A stretch of DNA of 64,000 bases from Pseudomonadota bacterium (GTDB lineage: Bacteria > Pseudomonadota > Alphaproteobacteria > Rhizobiales > Beijerinckiaceae): positions 62,001-126,000 of the forward strand of contig JAJXWB010000001.1 of NCBI GenBank assembly GCA_021781815.1, read 5' to 3'. The translations under genes were made by a program, and so were the position numbers. Below, piece by piece: positions 37,089 to 46,497 of this stretch. Under the pieces are notes generated by a model, which did no database searches, was not told the origin of the DNA, and saw nothing but the letters and a program-made list of their open reading frames with translations. The stretch's first letter is position 1, and the number at the start of each line of letters is the position of its first letter.

Positions 37089-39349
37089 GCCGCTGCTCCG
37101 AACCCGGTGCGCCCTGCGGCGCTGGACCGCGAGCCCTCCGGCGCGTTCTGACTCGCCGCAGCCTGCGAACCTGAACGCTCGCTGGCGCCGCCGCCCGCGC
37201 GCAGCGCGTTCAGCGTGACGATCAGCGACGAACCGGACATGGCGAGCGCGGCGATCAAGGGCGTAACCAGGCCGGAGATGGCGAGCGGAACCGCGATTGC
37301 GTTGTACACGACCGCGATCGTCAGGTTCTGCCGCATCAGCCTGCGCGCCAGACGCGACACCGCAAGCGCGCGCGCCACCGGCGCAAGGCGCTCGCCCAGG
37401 AACACCGCGTCCGCTGCGGCCTGCGCGATATCGGCGGCGCTGACCGGCGACAGCGACACATGCGCCGCAGCCAGCGCCGGCGCATCGTTGAAGCCGTCCC
37501 CGACCATCAGCGGCTTTCCGCCGGCGGCCTTGATCGCTTCGAGCCGTGCGACCTTGTCGGCGGGCGTCGCCGCCCCACGCCAGGCCTCGATGCCGAGCGC
37601 CGCCGCCGCAGCGGCGGTTGCGCGCCCGGAATCCCCGGAAATGATCTCGATTGCATAGCCGTGCGCGCGCAGCTCGGCGACGACGGTCGCGGCGTCCGCG
37701 CGCAGCGTCTGGCGCACGCGGAAGACCGCGCTCTCCGCGCCGCGACGGAAGAAGATCGTGGATGCGTCATCTGCGCGATCCCCGACCGGCGCGCCGTCGA
37801 GACCGCAGAACCTCGCGCTGCCGACCCGCGCCTCAACGCCATCGACCAGTGCGACGACGCCGGCGCCAACCTCTTCGCGCGCGCCATCAAAGGGCGCCCC
37901 CGCCGGCGATTCATGCGCCAGAGCGCGCGCGAGCGGATGCCGGCTCGATCGCGCGAGCCGCGCAGCGGTCTCGATCAGGTCGGAGGAATACTCGGCGGCG
38001 TTGGCGACACGCGGTTCAGGCAGCGTCAGCGTGCCCGTCTTGTCGAAGACGATCGTGTCGACTTCCGCCAACCGCTCGACGGAGTGGGGCCCATTGAGCA
38101 GCACACCCGAGCGGAACAGGGTTCCGCTCGTCACCACATGCACCGCCGGCACGGCCAGCGCCAACGCGCAGGGACAGGTGACGATGAGAACGGCGATCGC
38201 GATGACAATCGAATCGTGCAGCGTCGCCCCGAAGACAAACCAACCGATAGCCGTCATCAGCGCTGTCAGGTGGACGACGGGCGCATAAATTCTCGATGCG
38301 CGTTCGGCCAGGCCGACATAGCGGGAACGCGCGCTCGCCGCGCCCTCCAGCAGGCGCTCGATCTCATCAAGAAAACTTCCCGACCCTACCGAACGGGCGC
38401 GAACGCGAAGCGCGCCGGCGAAATTCATCGTGCCCGCGTATACATCGGCGCCCGGGCCGATCGCCCGGCGCGCGGTCTCTCCGGTCACGATGCTCTCGTC
38501 GATCTCGCTCTGGCCGGCGATCACCGCACCATCGACCGGAATGCGTTCGCCCGGCCGAACCAGCACGACGTCTCCGGCGGCGATGCGGGCCGTCGGCATC
38601 TGCGTGATCGACCCGTCGTGATTGATGCGCGCGGCGAGCGGCGAGCGCAGCGCCGCTATATTGCCGGCGACTGCGCGTGTGCGTTGGCGCATCGCCTGTT
38701 CGAGGTAGCGCCCGCACAGCAGGAAAAAGATGAGCATCAACGCCGAGTCGAAATAGGCGTTGCGCGCATGCCCGGCTGTCTCAACCACCGACATGCCGAG
38801 CGCGAGAATAATGCCGAGCGAGATGGGCACGTCCATGTTGAGCGCGCCGCGCCGGAGCGCCCCCAGCGCGCTCGCGAAGAACGGACGGCCGGCGAAGGCC
38901 GCGGCCGGCAGCGCGATCAGGGCGGAGAGCCAATGAAACATGTCGCGCGTCTCGGGCGTGATGTCGCTCATGTTCCCGGCCCAGACGGACACCGACAGCA
39001 GCATCACGTTCATCGCCGCAAAGCCGGCCACCGCCAGGCACCGCAACAGATAACGCGCGTGCTCGGCGTCGCGCGTTTCCGCCTCCGCCAGCTCGAACGG
39101 ATGGGCGACGTAGCCCATCTGGCGCAATTGCTCCACAGCAGCGGCGGGATCAAGATCGTCAGCCTTCCAGCCGAGCGCCAGCCGGCTGTTGGAATAGTTC
39201 ACGCGCGCCTGCGCCACGCCGGGTATTTTCTTCAGCGCCTGCTCGATCTCGACAATGCAGGCAGCGCAGGTCATTCCGTCGACGGCGAAGTCGATCCGCC
39301 GCGCGCCGTCCTCGCTCTCGCGCACAAAACCCGAAAGATCGACATCCAT
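37085..39349 (-). CDS. ccoI: Copper-translocating P-type ATPase for cbb3 oxidase (FixI/CcoI)
   Basis: 754 residues. N-terminal heavy-metal domain with GMTCAACI (CxxC), eight transmembrane helices, the ion-site motif TCPCALALAVPAV (CPC), phosphorylation motif DKTGTLTLP and the ATP-domain motif GDGFNDAPAL. CcoI (CtpA/CopA2 class) exports copper to the periplasm for cbb3 assembly. ATG 39349 is used; GTG 39355 fits the nearby GGGG site slightly better. Located between ccoH and ccoS. Confidence 0.93.
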   Translation of the reverse strand: MDVDLSGFVRESEDGARRIDFAVDGMTCAACIVEIEQALKKIPGVAQARVNYSNSRLALGWKADDLDPAAAVEQLRQMGYVAHPFELAEAETRDAEHARYLLRCLAVAGFAAMNVMLLSVSVWAGNMSDITPETRDMFHWLSALIALPAAAFAGRPFFASALGALRRGALNMDVPISLGIILALGMSVVETAGHARNAYFDSALMLIFFLLCGRYLEQAMRQRTRAVAGNIAALRSPLAARINHDGSITQMPTARIAAGDVVLVRPGERIPVDGAVIAGQSEIDESIVTGETARRAIGPGADVYAGTMNFAGALRVRARSVGSGSFLDEIERLLEGAASARSRYVGLAERASRIYAPVVHLTALMTAIGWFVFGATLHDSIVIAIAVLIVTCPCALALAVPAVHVVTSGTLFRSGVLLNGPHSVERLAEVDTIVFDKTGTLTLPEPRVANAAEYSSDLIETAARLARSSRHPLARALAHESPAGAPFDGAREEVGAGVVALVDGVEARVGSARFCGLDGAPVGDRADDASTIFFRRGAESAVFRVRQTLRADAATVVAELRAHGYAIEIISGDSGRATAAAAAALGIEAWRGAATPADKVARLEAIKAAGGKPLMVGDGFNDAPALAAAHVSLSPVSAADIAQAAADAVFLGERLAPVARALAVSRLARRLMRQNLTIAVVYNAIAVPLAISGLVTPLIAALAMSGSSLIVTLNALRAGGGASERSGSQAAASQNAPEGSRSSAAGRTGFGAAA

Positions 39350-39367
39350 CAACACCGGACCCCGCTC

Positions 39368-39898
39368 CTACTCCAGCATGATACGGTTGTGCGACTGGAA
39401 CAGGACCTTGCCGTCGCGCGCAGCCGAGAGCTCCAGATCCCACGCGCCCGTCTGCGCGGTCGTCTCGCCATGGTAGACGCCGCCGCCGACATCGTCGAGC
39501 TTGACGATATGGTCGCGCTTCTTGTCAGCCGGCGCAGCCAGCGTTGCGGAGATTTGAAGACCGACCAGCGCCGCGCCGCCAGCGTCATGCGCGGCCACCT
39601 CGATCCTCGCCATCCCGTCGCCGCCGCGCTTGACCGCGCCATCGACCTTCCAGCCGCGCGCCGCCTGCGCACGCGCATCGCTGATATCGTCATTGTAGGC
39701 GAGCCCCCGCTCGTACGGATGATCCGTCACCTCGCCGCGAAACGTCGACAGGGCCGCGCGGATCATGATGAAATTCACGCTGGCGACCGTGCCGAAGAAA
39801 GCCAGCAGAATGAGAAGGACATGAAGGCCGGTCAGCTTGCGACCGCTATCTGCAGCGGCAGGAGCGTCGTTCTGAGCGCTCGGAAACATGGTCGGCAT
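39368..39898 (-). CDS. ccoH: cbb3 oxidase assembly protein FixH/CcoH
   Basis: 176 residues. One N-terminal membrane helix (LTGLHVLLILLAFFGTVASV) is followed by a conserved NFIMIRAALSTFRG and a periplasmic beta domain (FixH family: YERGLAYND, RGWKVDG). CcoH assists maturation and stability of the cbb3 oxidase. It is 10 bases from ccoG and 18 bases from ccoI, inside the ccoGHIS assembly half of the cluster. Confidence 0.92.
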   Translation of the reverse strand: MPTMFPSAQNDAPAAADSGRKLTGLHVLLILLAFFGTVASVNFIMIRAALSTFRGEVTDHPYERGLAYNDDISDARAQAARGWKVDGAVKRGGDGMARIEVAAHDAGGAALVGLQISATLAAPADKKRDHIVKLDDVGGGVYHGETTAQTGAWDLELSAARDGKVLFQSHNRIMLE

Positions 39899-39908
39899 GT
39901 GAGCCTCC

Positions 39909-41405
39909 TTAGGGCGATCTGAAGAAATCCTTCGTCGAAGCGATGATCTTGCCTGCCTCGTCGGTCACGACGAAAACGAGCGGCGTCGAATTGCTGTCGA
40001 GACGCGCCTCTCCACTGAAAACGAGCAATCGCGCCTCGCGCGTCTGATCTGCCCCCATGACCAGCGACTCGCTCGCTTGCTCCCCGGTCGTCTCGCCGAC
40101 GAGCTCGATTTTCGAGCCGGGCAATCCCTGGACAGCGAGCGTGAAATGCCGCGTGCGCGCCGCCATGTTCGCGAAACGAACAGTATAGGCGTTGCGTATG
40201 CCGCCGTTGGACAGGGTCACGAACAGCGGATTGCGGTCATGGATCACAGCAAGGCTGGCGTCGGCCCGGGTAGCGAATTTCACAGCCATGAGTCCACCGA
40301 TCGCGACGATGAGAACCATGTAAAGGACGGTGCGCGTGCGCACCGGCTGAAAAATGTTCGCCTTCCCTTCAAGGCGACGCTTTATGTTTACATCGGTATC
40401 ATATGCGATCAATCGCTCCGGACGCCCGATCTTGCGCATCACATTGTCGCAGGCGTCGATGCACAGGCCGCACTGGATGCAGCCCATGTTCGCGCCCTCG
40501 CGGATATCGACCCCGGTTGGACAGACCGACACGCACTGGTTGCAGTCGACGCAGTCGCCCGCCGTTTCGCGCCGCGCGCGAAGCGCTCTCGATTTTTTCG
40601 CCGACATGCGCGGCTCGCCGCGGTCGTACCGATAGGTGACGTTGAGCGCATTTTCATCCGTCAGCGCCGCCTGAATGCGCGGCCATGGGCACATGTAAAG
40701 ACAGACCTGCTCGCGCATGAAGCCCGCGAGCGTATAGGTCGTGAAGGTGAGAATTCCGATCCATATGTAGGCGATCGCCGGCGCCTGGAAGGTCGCGAGC
40801 TGACGCACGAGGGTCGGCGCGTCGTTGAAGTAGAGCACCCATGCGCCGCCGGTCCACCAGGCGAGCGCAAGCCACAACGAATGCTTGATCGTCTTTTCCG
40901 CGATCCTCTGGGCGGTCCAGGGACCGGCGTCCTTGCGCATCCGCTCGCGCCGGTCGCCTTCCGCCAGCCGCTCGATCATCAGATACAGATCGGTCCACAC
41001 TGTCTGCGGGCAAAGATAGCCGCACCAAACGCGCCCCGCGAGCGCGTTCATGAGAAACAGGCCCAAGGCGGCCAGGATCATCAGGCCTGTGAGATAATAA
41101 ACTTCCTGCGGCCAGATTTCGATGAAGAAAAAATAGAATCGAGAATGTTCGATGTCGACCAGAACAGCCTGCGACGGCTCGCCAGGACCGCGGTCCCAGC
41201 GCAGGAACGGCAGGGCGTAGTAGATACCGAGCGTAAGAACGAGCAGCGTCCATTTGATCCGACGGAACGTCCCGCTGACCTTCTGCGGATATATCTGCCT
41301 GCGCGCGGCGTAGAGCGGGCTGTCGCCGGCGCCGGCGGCCTCAGAAACAAGGATGGCCGGGGAGATGTTCTCCCCGGCCTGCATTCCGTCAATCTGGAAA
41401 CCCAA
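39909..41405 (-). CDS. ccoG: cbb3 oxidase accessory ferredoxin-like membrane protein CcoG/FixG
   Basis: 498 residues. About five membrane helices, the opening ARRQIYPQKVSGTFRRIKW, RVWCGYLCPQTVW, and two 4Fe-4S sites (CVDCNQCVSVCPTGV and CIQCGLCIDACDNVM). The C-terminal third is a periplasmic Ig-like domain. CcoG is thought to reduce Cu(II) or act in redox steps of cbb3 assembly. TTG 41405, eight bases after GGAGG, is used as start; ATG 41384 is the alternative. It begins one base after the ccoP stop. Confidence 0.92.
   Translation of the reverse strand: MGFQIDGMQAGENISPAILVSEAAGAGDSPLYAARRQIYPQKVSGTFRRIKWTLLVLTLGIYYALPFLRWDRGPGEPSQAVLVDIEHSRFYFFFIEIWPQEVYYLTGLMILAALGLFLMNALAGRVWCGYLCPQTVWTDLYLMIERLAEGDRRERMRKDAGPWTAQRIAEKTIKHSLWLALAWWTGGAWVLYFNDAPTLVRQLATFQAPAIAYIWIGILTFTTYTLAGFMREQVCLYMCPWPRIQAALTDENALNVTYRYDRGEPRMSAKKSRALRARRETAGDCVDCNQCVSVCPTGVDIREGANMGCIQCGLCIDACDNVMRKIGRPERLIAYDTDVNIKRRLEGKANIFQPVRTRTVLYMVLIVAIGGLMAVKFATRADASLAVIHDRNPLFVTLSNGGIRNAYTVRFANMAARTRHFTLAVQGLPGSKIELVGETTGEQASESLVMGADQTREARLLVFSGEARLDSNSTPLVFVVTDEAGKIIASTKDFFRSP
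41355..41379. other. 11-bp perfect hairpin at the ccoP/ccoG junction
   Basis: Arms GGCCGGGGAGA (41355-41365) and TCTCCCCGGCC (41369-41379) with a 3-base loop, lying in the first codons of ccoG about 30-50 bases after the ccoP stop. There is no T run on either side. In the mRNA it would be very stable and could protect the ccoNOQP part of the transcript or restrain ccoG translation. Confidence 0.6.
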
Positions 41406-41406
41406 C

Positions 41407-42288
41407 CTATTTGCCTCCGCCCAGGCTGTGGACGAACACGGTGAGCGCCTTGATCGTGGTCGGATCGAGGCGACCGCCCCACGCAGGCATCTTGCCGCCG
41501 CCGCCAACGTTGATGCGGTTGACGATCGAAGCCGTGTCCGAACCATACAACCAGATCTTGTCGGTCAGGTTGGGCGCGCCGAGTTCCGCGTTACCTTTGC
41601 CGGCGTCGCCATGACACGCTGCGCAGTTCGCAGCAAAGACGTCCTTGCCCTTGGCCAGATCCGCGCCGGTTTCGTTCGGCAGCCCCGACAACGACCGCAC
41701 GTATTGGGCGACGTTGGCGATTTCGTCGGCCTTGAGCATGCCGGTGGCCCCGAACGCCGGCATGTCGCCCGCGCGCGTGTCCTTGTCGGCGTCCCAGCGG
41801 ATGCCATGCGTCAGAGTCTGCTGGATGTCGGCCAGCGTGCCGCCCCACAGCCAGTCGTCGTCGTTCAGGTTCGGATACCCCTTCGCGCCCTGCGCGCCCG
41901 AGCCGTGGCAGGGTGCGCAATTGTTGGCGAAAGCCGCCTTGCCCGTCGCCGTAGCGATGGTCAGCAACTCCGGGTTCTTCTCGATGTCGCCGATGTTGGC
42001 GGCCGCGAGCTTGGCTGCGCCCGGCGCGCGGATCGTCTGAAGTTCGTTCAGATCCTCCACGACGGCCGAACGGGAGTTCCAGTTGAACAGCCCTTCGGTG
42101 AAGCCGGTAATGCCCGGCCACGTCGGATAGACGACCCAATACCCGATCGACCAGATGATACAGGCATAGAAGGTCCACAGCCACCAGCGCGGCAGTGGCG
42201 TATTCAGTTCGGCGATGCCGTCCCATTCATGTCCAGTGGTCGGAGTGCCCGTCCGGGCGTCGACCTTTGGTTCAGAAGCAGTGGCCAT
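41407..42288 (-). CDS. ccoP: cbb3 oxidase diheme cytochrome c subunit FixP/CcoP
   Basis: 293 residues. Cytoplasmic N terminus with the family motif HEWDGIAELNTPLPRWWLW, one membrane helix, then two c-type heme domains (CAPCH and CAACH), each with a downstream Met ligand region (GDMPAFG, GKMPAWG). It delivers electrons to CcoO/CcoN. ATG 42288 chosen with GAGGA upstream. Stop at 41407 is adjacent to ccoG. Confidence 0.95.
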   Translation of the reverse strand: MATASEPKVDARTGTPTTGHEWDGIAELNTPLPRWWLWTFYACIIWSIGYWVVYPTWPGITGFTEGLFNWNSRSAVVEDLNELQTIRAPGAAKLAAANIGDIEKNPELLTIATATGKAAFANNCAPCHGSGAQGAKGYPNLNDDDWLWGGTLADIQQTLTHGIRWDADKDTRAGDMPAFGATGMLKADEIANVAQYVRSLSGLPNETGADLAKGKDVFAANCAACHGDAGKGNAELGAPNLTDKIWLYGSDTASIVNRINVGGGGKMPAWGGRLDPTTIKALTVFVHSLGGGK

Positions 42289-42290
42289 GG

Positions 42291-42443
42291 TCAATCCTCG
42301 ATGAGCGGTATGTTGGCGGCCTCCTCGAAGCTCTTCTGCTTCGAGGGCCACAGCGCATATGCGACGGCGACAATAAAAATCGCGGCGAAGTAGAGCGACC
42401 CCCAGGTCGCCGCGAATTCACGCCAGAAGTGATAGGAGCTCAT
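42291..42443 (-). CDS. ccoQ: cbb3 oxidase subunit CcoQ/FixQ
   Basis: 50-residue membrane peptide read in the gap between ccoO and ccoP. It has one transmembrane helix (WGSLYFAAIFIVAVAYALW) followed by a short charged tail SKQKSFEEAANIPLIED. Position, size and topology are those of CcoQ, which stabilises the assembled oxidase. The stop TGA is two bases from the ccoP start. Confidence 0.9.
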   Translation of the reverse strand: MSSYHFWREFAATWGSLYFAAIFIVAVAYALWPSKQKSFEEAANIPLIED

Positions 42444-42452
42444 GTCGCGCCC

Positions 42453-43208
42453 TCACCGTATGTTGGCTTTGTCGTCGTACAGCTTGAAGTCGACCTGGGT
42501 GCCGAGACGCTGCAAATACGCGACCAGAGCGTCAAGCTCGGTCAATTTGCCCTTGTCGGCTTCCAGATCGCGGACGATCGCATTCGCGTAGCGCGCCTGC
42601 ATCGCCGTCGCCGCCTTACCCGCTCCCGAGCCCTGCGCGACCATGTCCGCCTGAGCGTTGTCGATCATCTCCTGCGTATAGGGGACGCCGACGATCGACA
42701 GGGTTTTCATGTTGTCCGCGATGTGGGTGTAGTCGAGCGGAGTCTTCTCCATCCACGGATATCCGGGCATGATCGACGCCGGCACCACCGAGCGCGGATT
42801 GCGCAGGTGGTCGCGGTGCCAGTCGTCGGAATACTTGCCGCCGACACGCGCCAGATCAGGACCGCTACGCTTCGAGCCCCACTGGAACGGATGATCGTAC
42901 ATCGTTTCTGCGGCGAGCGAATAATGGCCATAACGCTCGACCTCGTCGCGCAGCGGCCGGATCATCTGCGAATGGCAGAGATAACAGCCCTCGCGGACGT
43001 AGATGTTGAAACCGGCCAGTTCGAGGGGCGAATAGGGACGAACCCCTTCGACCTTCTCGATCGTGCTCTTCAGATAGAAGAGCGGCACGATTTCGACGAG
43101 GCCGCCGATGGCGACGACCACAAGAATGCCAAGCACGAGAAGGATCGAATTCTTCTCGAAGATCGCGTGCTTGTGCCAGAGAGAGGAGGATTGTGTGGAG
43201 CTAGCCAT
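42453..43208 (-). CDS. ccoO: cbb3 oxidase monoheme cytochrome c subunit FixO/CcoO
   Basis: 251 residues. One N-terminal membrane anchor ([21 protein letters not shown]), the c-heme motif CYLCH, and the conserved [16 protein letters not shown] and MPGYPWM (axial Met) blocks. It carries electrons from CcoP to the heme-copper centre of CcoN. It is 12 bases after ccoN and 9 bases before ccoQ. Confidence 0.95.
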   Translation of the reverse strand: MASSTQSSSLWHKHAIFEKNSILLVLGILVVVAIGGLVEIVPLFYLKSTIEKVEGVRPYSPLELAGFNIYVREGCYLCHSQMIRPLRDEVERYGHYSLAAETMYDHPFQWGSKRSGPDLARVGGKYSDDWHRDHLRNPRSVVPASIMPGYPWMEKTPLDYTHIADNMKTLSIVGVPYTQEMIDNAQADMVAQGSGAGKAATAMQARYANAIVRDLEADKGKLTELDALVAYLQRLGTQVDFKLYDDKANIR

Positions 43209-43220
43209 TGTTGTCTCTCC

Positions 43221-44879
43221 TCACTCAGCCGGCGCAAGGGCAGGACGTCCGCTGGGGACGGACGACGCCTCGGGCGAAGCGATGGTCTTGTAGATATTGA
43301 ACGCCATGATCAGCATGCCGCACAGGAACAGGAAGCCGCCGAGCGCACGGATCACGTACATCGGATGCATCGCTTCCGTCGTTTCGACGAATGAATATTC
43401 CAGGAAGCCCTGCGGGGTGTAAGCGCGCCACATCAGACCCTGCATGATGCCCGCCACCCACATCGCCGAGATGTAGAAGACGATGCCGATCGTGCCGAGC
43501 CAGAAGTGCCAGTCGACGAGCTTGAGCGAGTACAGGCCCTTGCGATTGAACACCCATGGGATCAGGCAGTACAGCGCGCCAAAGGACACGAAGCCGACCC
43601 AGCCCATGCTGCCGGAATGGACGTGGCCGATGCCCCAGTCCGTGTAATGGCTGAGCGCGTTCACCGCCTTCACCGACATCAGCGGACCTTCGAAGGTCGA
43701 CATGCCGTAGAAGGCGACCGACACGACCAGCATACGCAGCACGGGGTCCGTGCGCAGCTTGTCCCACGCGCCCGACAGCGTCATCAGGCCGTTGATCATG
43801 CCGCCCCATGAGGGCATCCACAGCATGATCGAGAAGGTCATGCCAAGCGTCTGCGCCCAGTCGGGCAGCGCCGTGTAGTGCAGGTGATGCGGACCGGCCC
43901 AGATATACAGGAAGATCAGCGCCCAGAAATGCACGATCGACAGCCGGTAGGAATAGACCGGCCGCTCCGCCCGCTTCGGCACAAAATAGTACATGATGCC
44001 GAGGAAGCCGGCGGTCAGGAAGAAGCCGACCGCGTTATGGCCATACCACCACTGGACCATCGCGTCCTGCACGCCTGACCACACCGGATAGGACTTGGAG
44101 CTGAAGATCGAGACCGGCACTTCCGTGTTGTTGCCAAGCACCAGCATTGCGATCGTCACGATGAACGCGAGGTAGAACCAGTTTGCGACGTAGATGTGCG
44201 GCTCGGTCCTCTTGTGGAGCGTGGCGAGATACACGAACAGATAGGTCAGCCAGACGCAGACCAGCCAGAAGATGGCGTACCATTCCGGTTCGGCGTACTC
44301 ATGGCTGCGGGTGATGCCAAGCAGATAGCCCGTTCCCGCGACGAGGATGAAGAAATTGTAGCCGAGCACCAGGAACCACGGCGCCAGATCGCCCGCCAGC
44401 CGGGCGCGCGACGTGCGCTGCATGACATACAGGGATGTCGCGATCAGCACGTTGCCGCCAAAAGCGAAAATCACCGCGGAGGTGTGCAGCGGACGCAACC
44501 TTCCGAACGCGATCCACGGCAGGTCGAAATTGAACATCGGGAACGCAAGTTCGGTCGCGATGTAAAGCCCGACCGTGAAGCCGGCTATACCCCAGAACAT
44601 CGCCATCACGGCCGCAAACTTGACCGGTCCGTAATTGTAATTGGGTCGACCGTCGATCATCTGCGCCGGCCAATCGGCCGAACGCACGCTGTAGCGCTTG
44701 AAAATGCCGAGGATGGCGGCGATGGAGCCCAGCGCAAAGAGCCAGGCGTGAAAAGCGAAGGCTGGAGTCCAGGCCTTCGATGCGACGAATATTGAAAAGA
44801 GTGCGAGCGCGGCGAAAACGACCAGAAGGCCGACTTCGCCAAACCGCATGCTTTTGCCGGTTTGAGCTGCTTGCGCCAT
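43221..44879 (-). CDS. ccoN: cbb3-type cytochrome c oxidase catalytic subunit I FixN/CcoN
   Basis: 552 residues with 12 or more transmembrane helices. It holds the six His ligands of the low-spin heme b, the high-spin heme b3 and CuB (for example [37 protein letters not shown]), and the cbb3-specific Tyr region. It reduces oxygen with high affinity while pumping protons. ATG 44879 was chosen over an upstream in-frame start at 44981 because the latter would sit in the regulatory region. First gene of the ccoNOQPGHIS order. Confidence 0.96.
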   Translation of the reverse strand: MAQAAQTGKSMRFGEVGLLVVFAALALFSIFVASKAWTPAFAFHAWLFALGSIAAILGIFKRYSVRSADWPAQMIDGRPNYNYGPVKFAAVMAMFWGIAGFTVGLYIATELAFPMFNFDLPWIAFGRLRPLHTSAVIFAFGGNVLIATSLYVMQRTSRARLAGDLAPWFLVLGYNFFILVAGTGYLLGITRSHEYAEPEWYAIFWLVCVWLTYLFVYLATLHKRTEPHIYVANWFYLAFIVTIAMLVLGNNTEVPVSIFSSKSYPVWSGVQDAMVQWWYGHNAVGFFLTAGFLGIMYYFVPKRAERPVYSYRLSIVHFWALIFLYIWAGPHHLHYTALPDWAQTLGMTFSIMLWMPSWGGMINGLMTLSGAWDKLRTDPVLRMLVVSVAFYGMSTFEGPLMSVKAVNALSHYTDWGIGHVHSGSMGWVGFVSFGALYCLIPWVFNRKGLYSLKLVDWHFWLGTIGIVFYISAMWVAGIMQGLMWRAYTPQGFLEYSFVETTEAMHPMYVIRALGGFLFLCGMLIMAFNIYKTIASPEASSVPSGRPALAPAE

Positions 44880-44910
44880 GAGTTTGCCCTGTTGCGCGAG
44901 AATATTCACG

Positions 44911-44940
44911 GTTGGCGGGGACGCACCTGTCCCCGCCAAC
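44911..44940. other. 12-bp perfect inverted repeat in the ccoN leader
   Basis: Arms GTTGGCGGGGAC (44911-44922) and GTCCCCGCCAAC (44929-44940), perfect over 12 bp, with a 6-base loop. It stands between the Fnr box and the ccoN ATG (31 bases before it). No T run follows in the ccoN direction, so attenuation by intrinsic termination is unlikely. An mRNA-stabilising 5' hairpin or a protein operator are both possible. Confidence 0.6.
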
Positions 44941-44974
44941 TGCGCCAAAGTGCATATCGCAGCACGCCGAGACT

Positions 44975-44988
44975 TTGACATGCGTCAA
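44975..44988. promoter_or_regulatory. Fnr/FixK box shared by ccoN and hemN
   Basis: TTGACATGCGTCAA is a perfect palindrome fitting the alphaproteobacterial Fnr/FixK consensus TTGA-N6-TCAA. It is 96 bases upstream of ccoN and 54 bases upstream of hemN on opposite strands, so one site could activate both under low oxygen. Confidence 0.75.
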
Positions 44989-45041
44989 GGTGTCATACGC
45001 GAAGCGTGCGCCTATAGGCCAAAAGGCACGCGAGAGGACGA

Positions 45042-46445
45042 ATGGCGACGCCCGCAACGAAAATGAACGAAAATCCAACGGCTTCCGTCGAACGGACCGA
45101 TCTTCTGATCGAGCGGTACGGCGGGCGCGCGCCCCGTTATACGTCCTATCCGACCGCGGTTCAGTTCACCCCCGGCGTTTCGCCGCGTGAATATGCCGCA
45201 TGGCTGACGAGCCTTCGCCGCGATTCGGGCGCCGTTTCGCTTTATTTGCACGTGCCCTTCTGCGACCAGATGTGCTGGTACTGCGGCTGCAACACCGCTG
45301 TGGTGAATCGCCGCGCTCCCATTGAGGATTACGTCGGTCGGCTGCTGGGCGAGATCGATCTGGTCGCGGGCACGCTCTCCGGACGCCTGATCGCCGGCTC
45401 CGTCCATTTCGGCGGCGGGACGCCGAATATGCTTGCGCCGGACGAGGTCGGGGCGATTCTGGCCAAACTGGCGGAGCGATTCGACTTCACGCCGCACGCC
45501 GAAATCGCCGCCGAGATCGATCCCCGCACGCTGACCGCCGATTGGGTCCGGGCGGCGGCGCAAGGCGGCATGAACCGCGCAAGCCTCGGCGTCCAGGATT
45601 TCGACCCGGACGTGCAGCAGGCGATCAATCGCCACCAGCCTTTCGATGTCGTCGCGCGGGCCGCCGATCTGCTGCGGGACGCAGGGGTCGTCTCGCTCAA
45701 TCTCGACCTGATGTATGGCCTGCCCCGCCAGACGCTCGCCGGCCTCGAACGGACGATCGACCAGGCGCTGACGCTGTCGCCCGACCGCCTCTCGCTGTTC
45801 GGCTATGCGCACGTGCCGTGGATGAAGGCGCACCAGAAGCTGATTCGGGACGAGGAACTGCCTGATTCGCGCCTGCGCCATGCGATGCAGCGGCGCGCGG
45901 CCGATCTTCTGGAGGAACGCGGGTGGCGCCGCCTTGGTCTCGATCATTTCGCCAGACCCGACGATTCGCTCGCCGCCGCCGCTGGCGAAGGCCGCATGCG
46001 CCGCAATTTCCAGGGCTATACGACCGACGAAGCTCCCGTCCTGATCGGATTTGGCGCGTCCTCGATCGGCCGCATGCCGCAAGGCTACGTCCAGAACGCC
46101 AGCGCCGTGCCACAATGGCGCGCAAAGCTCGAACGCGGCGAACTACCGGTCGCGCGCGGCGTCGAAATGACGTCCGACGACCGTTTTCGCGCCGAAATCA
46201 TCGAACGCCTGATGTGCGATTTCAAGGTCGACCTCGCTGACGCCTGCGCGCGCCACGGCCGCCAGCTCGATGAACTGGGCGAGGCCTTCGCCATGCTGAA
46301 AGGAATGCAGGAGGACGGAATCGCGGACGTGAACGGCGCGGTCGTGGAAGCGACACGCACGGGCCGCGATTTCATCCGCTCGATTTGCGCGGCGTTTGAC
46401 GCACATCTCGAACGCGGGGCGACGCGCCACTCGAAAGGCGTCTGA
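45042..46445 (+). CDS. hemN: Oxygen-independent coproporphyrinogen III oxidase
   Basis: 467-residue radical SAM enzyme. Cluster motif Cys74-x3-Cys78-x2-Cys81 (CDQMCWYCGCN), preceded by the HemN-specific RYTSYPTA and followed by VHFGGGTPNML. It makes protoporphyrinogen without oxygen, supplying heme for the cbb3 oxidase. ATG 45042 follows GAGGA. Divergent from ccoN and preceded by the shared Fnr/FixK box, so it is probably microaerobically induced. Confidence 0.95.
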   Translation: MATPATKMNENPTASVERTDLLIERYGGRAPRYTSYPTAVQFTPGVSPREYAAWLTSLRRDSGAVSLYLHVPFCDQMCWYCGCNTAVVNRRAPIEDYVGRLLGEIDLVAGTLSGRLIAGSVHFGGGTPNMLAPDEVGAILAKLAERFDFTPHAEIAAEIDPRTLTADWVRAAAQGGMNRASLGVQDFDPDVQQAINRHQPFDVVARAADLLRDAGVVSLNLDLMYGLPRQTLAGLERTIDQALTLSPDRLSLFGYAHVPWMKAHQKLIRDEELPDSRLRHAMQRRAADLLEERGWRRLGLDHFARPDDSLAAAAGEGRMRRNFQGYTTDEAPVLIGFGASSIGRMPQGYVQNASAVPQWRAKLERGELPVARGVEMTSDDRFRAEIIERLMCDFKVDLADACARHGRQLDELGEAFAMLKGMQEDGIADVNGAVVEATRTGRDFIRSICAAFDAHLERGATRHSKGV

Positions 46446-46449
46446 CGAA

Positions 46450-46478
46450 GACGCCCCGCGCCGGCGGCGCGAGGCGTC
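46450..46478. terminator. Hairpin between convergent hemN and iorB-like genes
   Basis: Stem GACGCC/GGCGTC and CGCGCC/GGCGCG separated by one mismatch, with a 3-base loop. It begins five bases after the hemN stop and ends 19 bases before the stop of the opposite gene. GC-rich and compact but without a T run. It probably ends or protects transcripts from both sides. Confidence 0.5.
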
Positions 46479-46497
46479 GAGAGGAAGCAAACGCTAT

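Noticed and set aside
37460-39922. 820-codon plus-strand frame opposite ccoI/ccoH
   Set aside because: Shadow of ccoI, which has complete P-type ATPase motifs; the antisense product is Arg/His-rich without domains.
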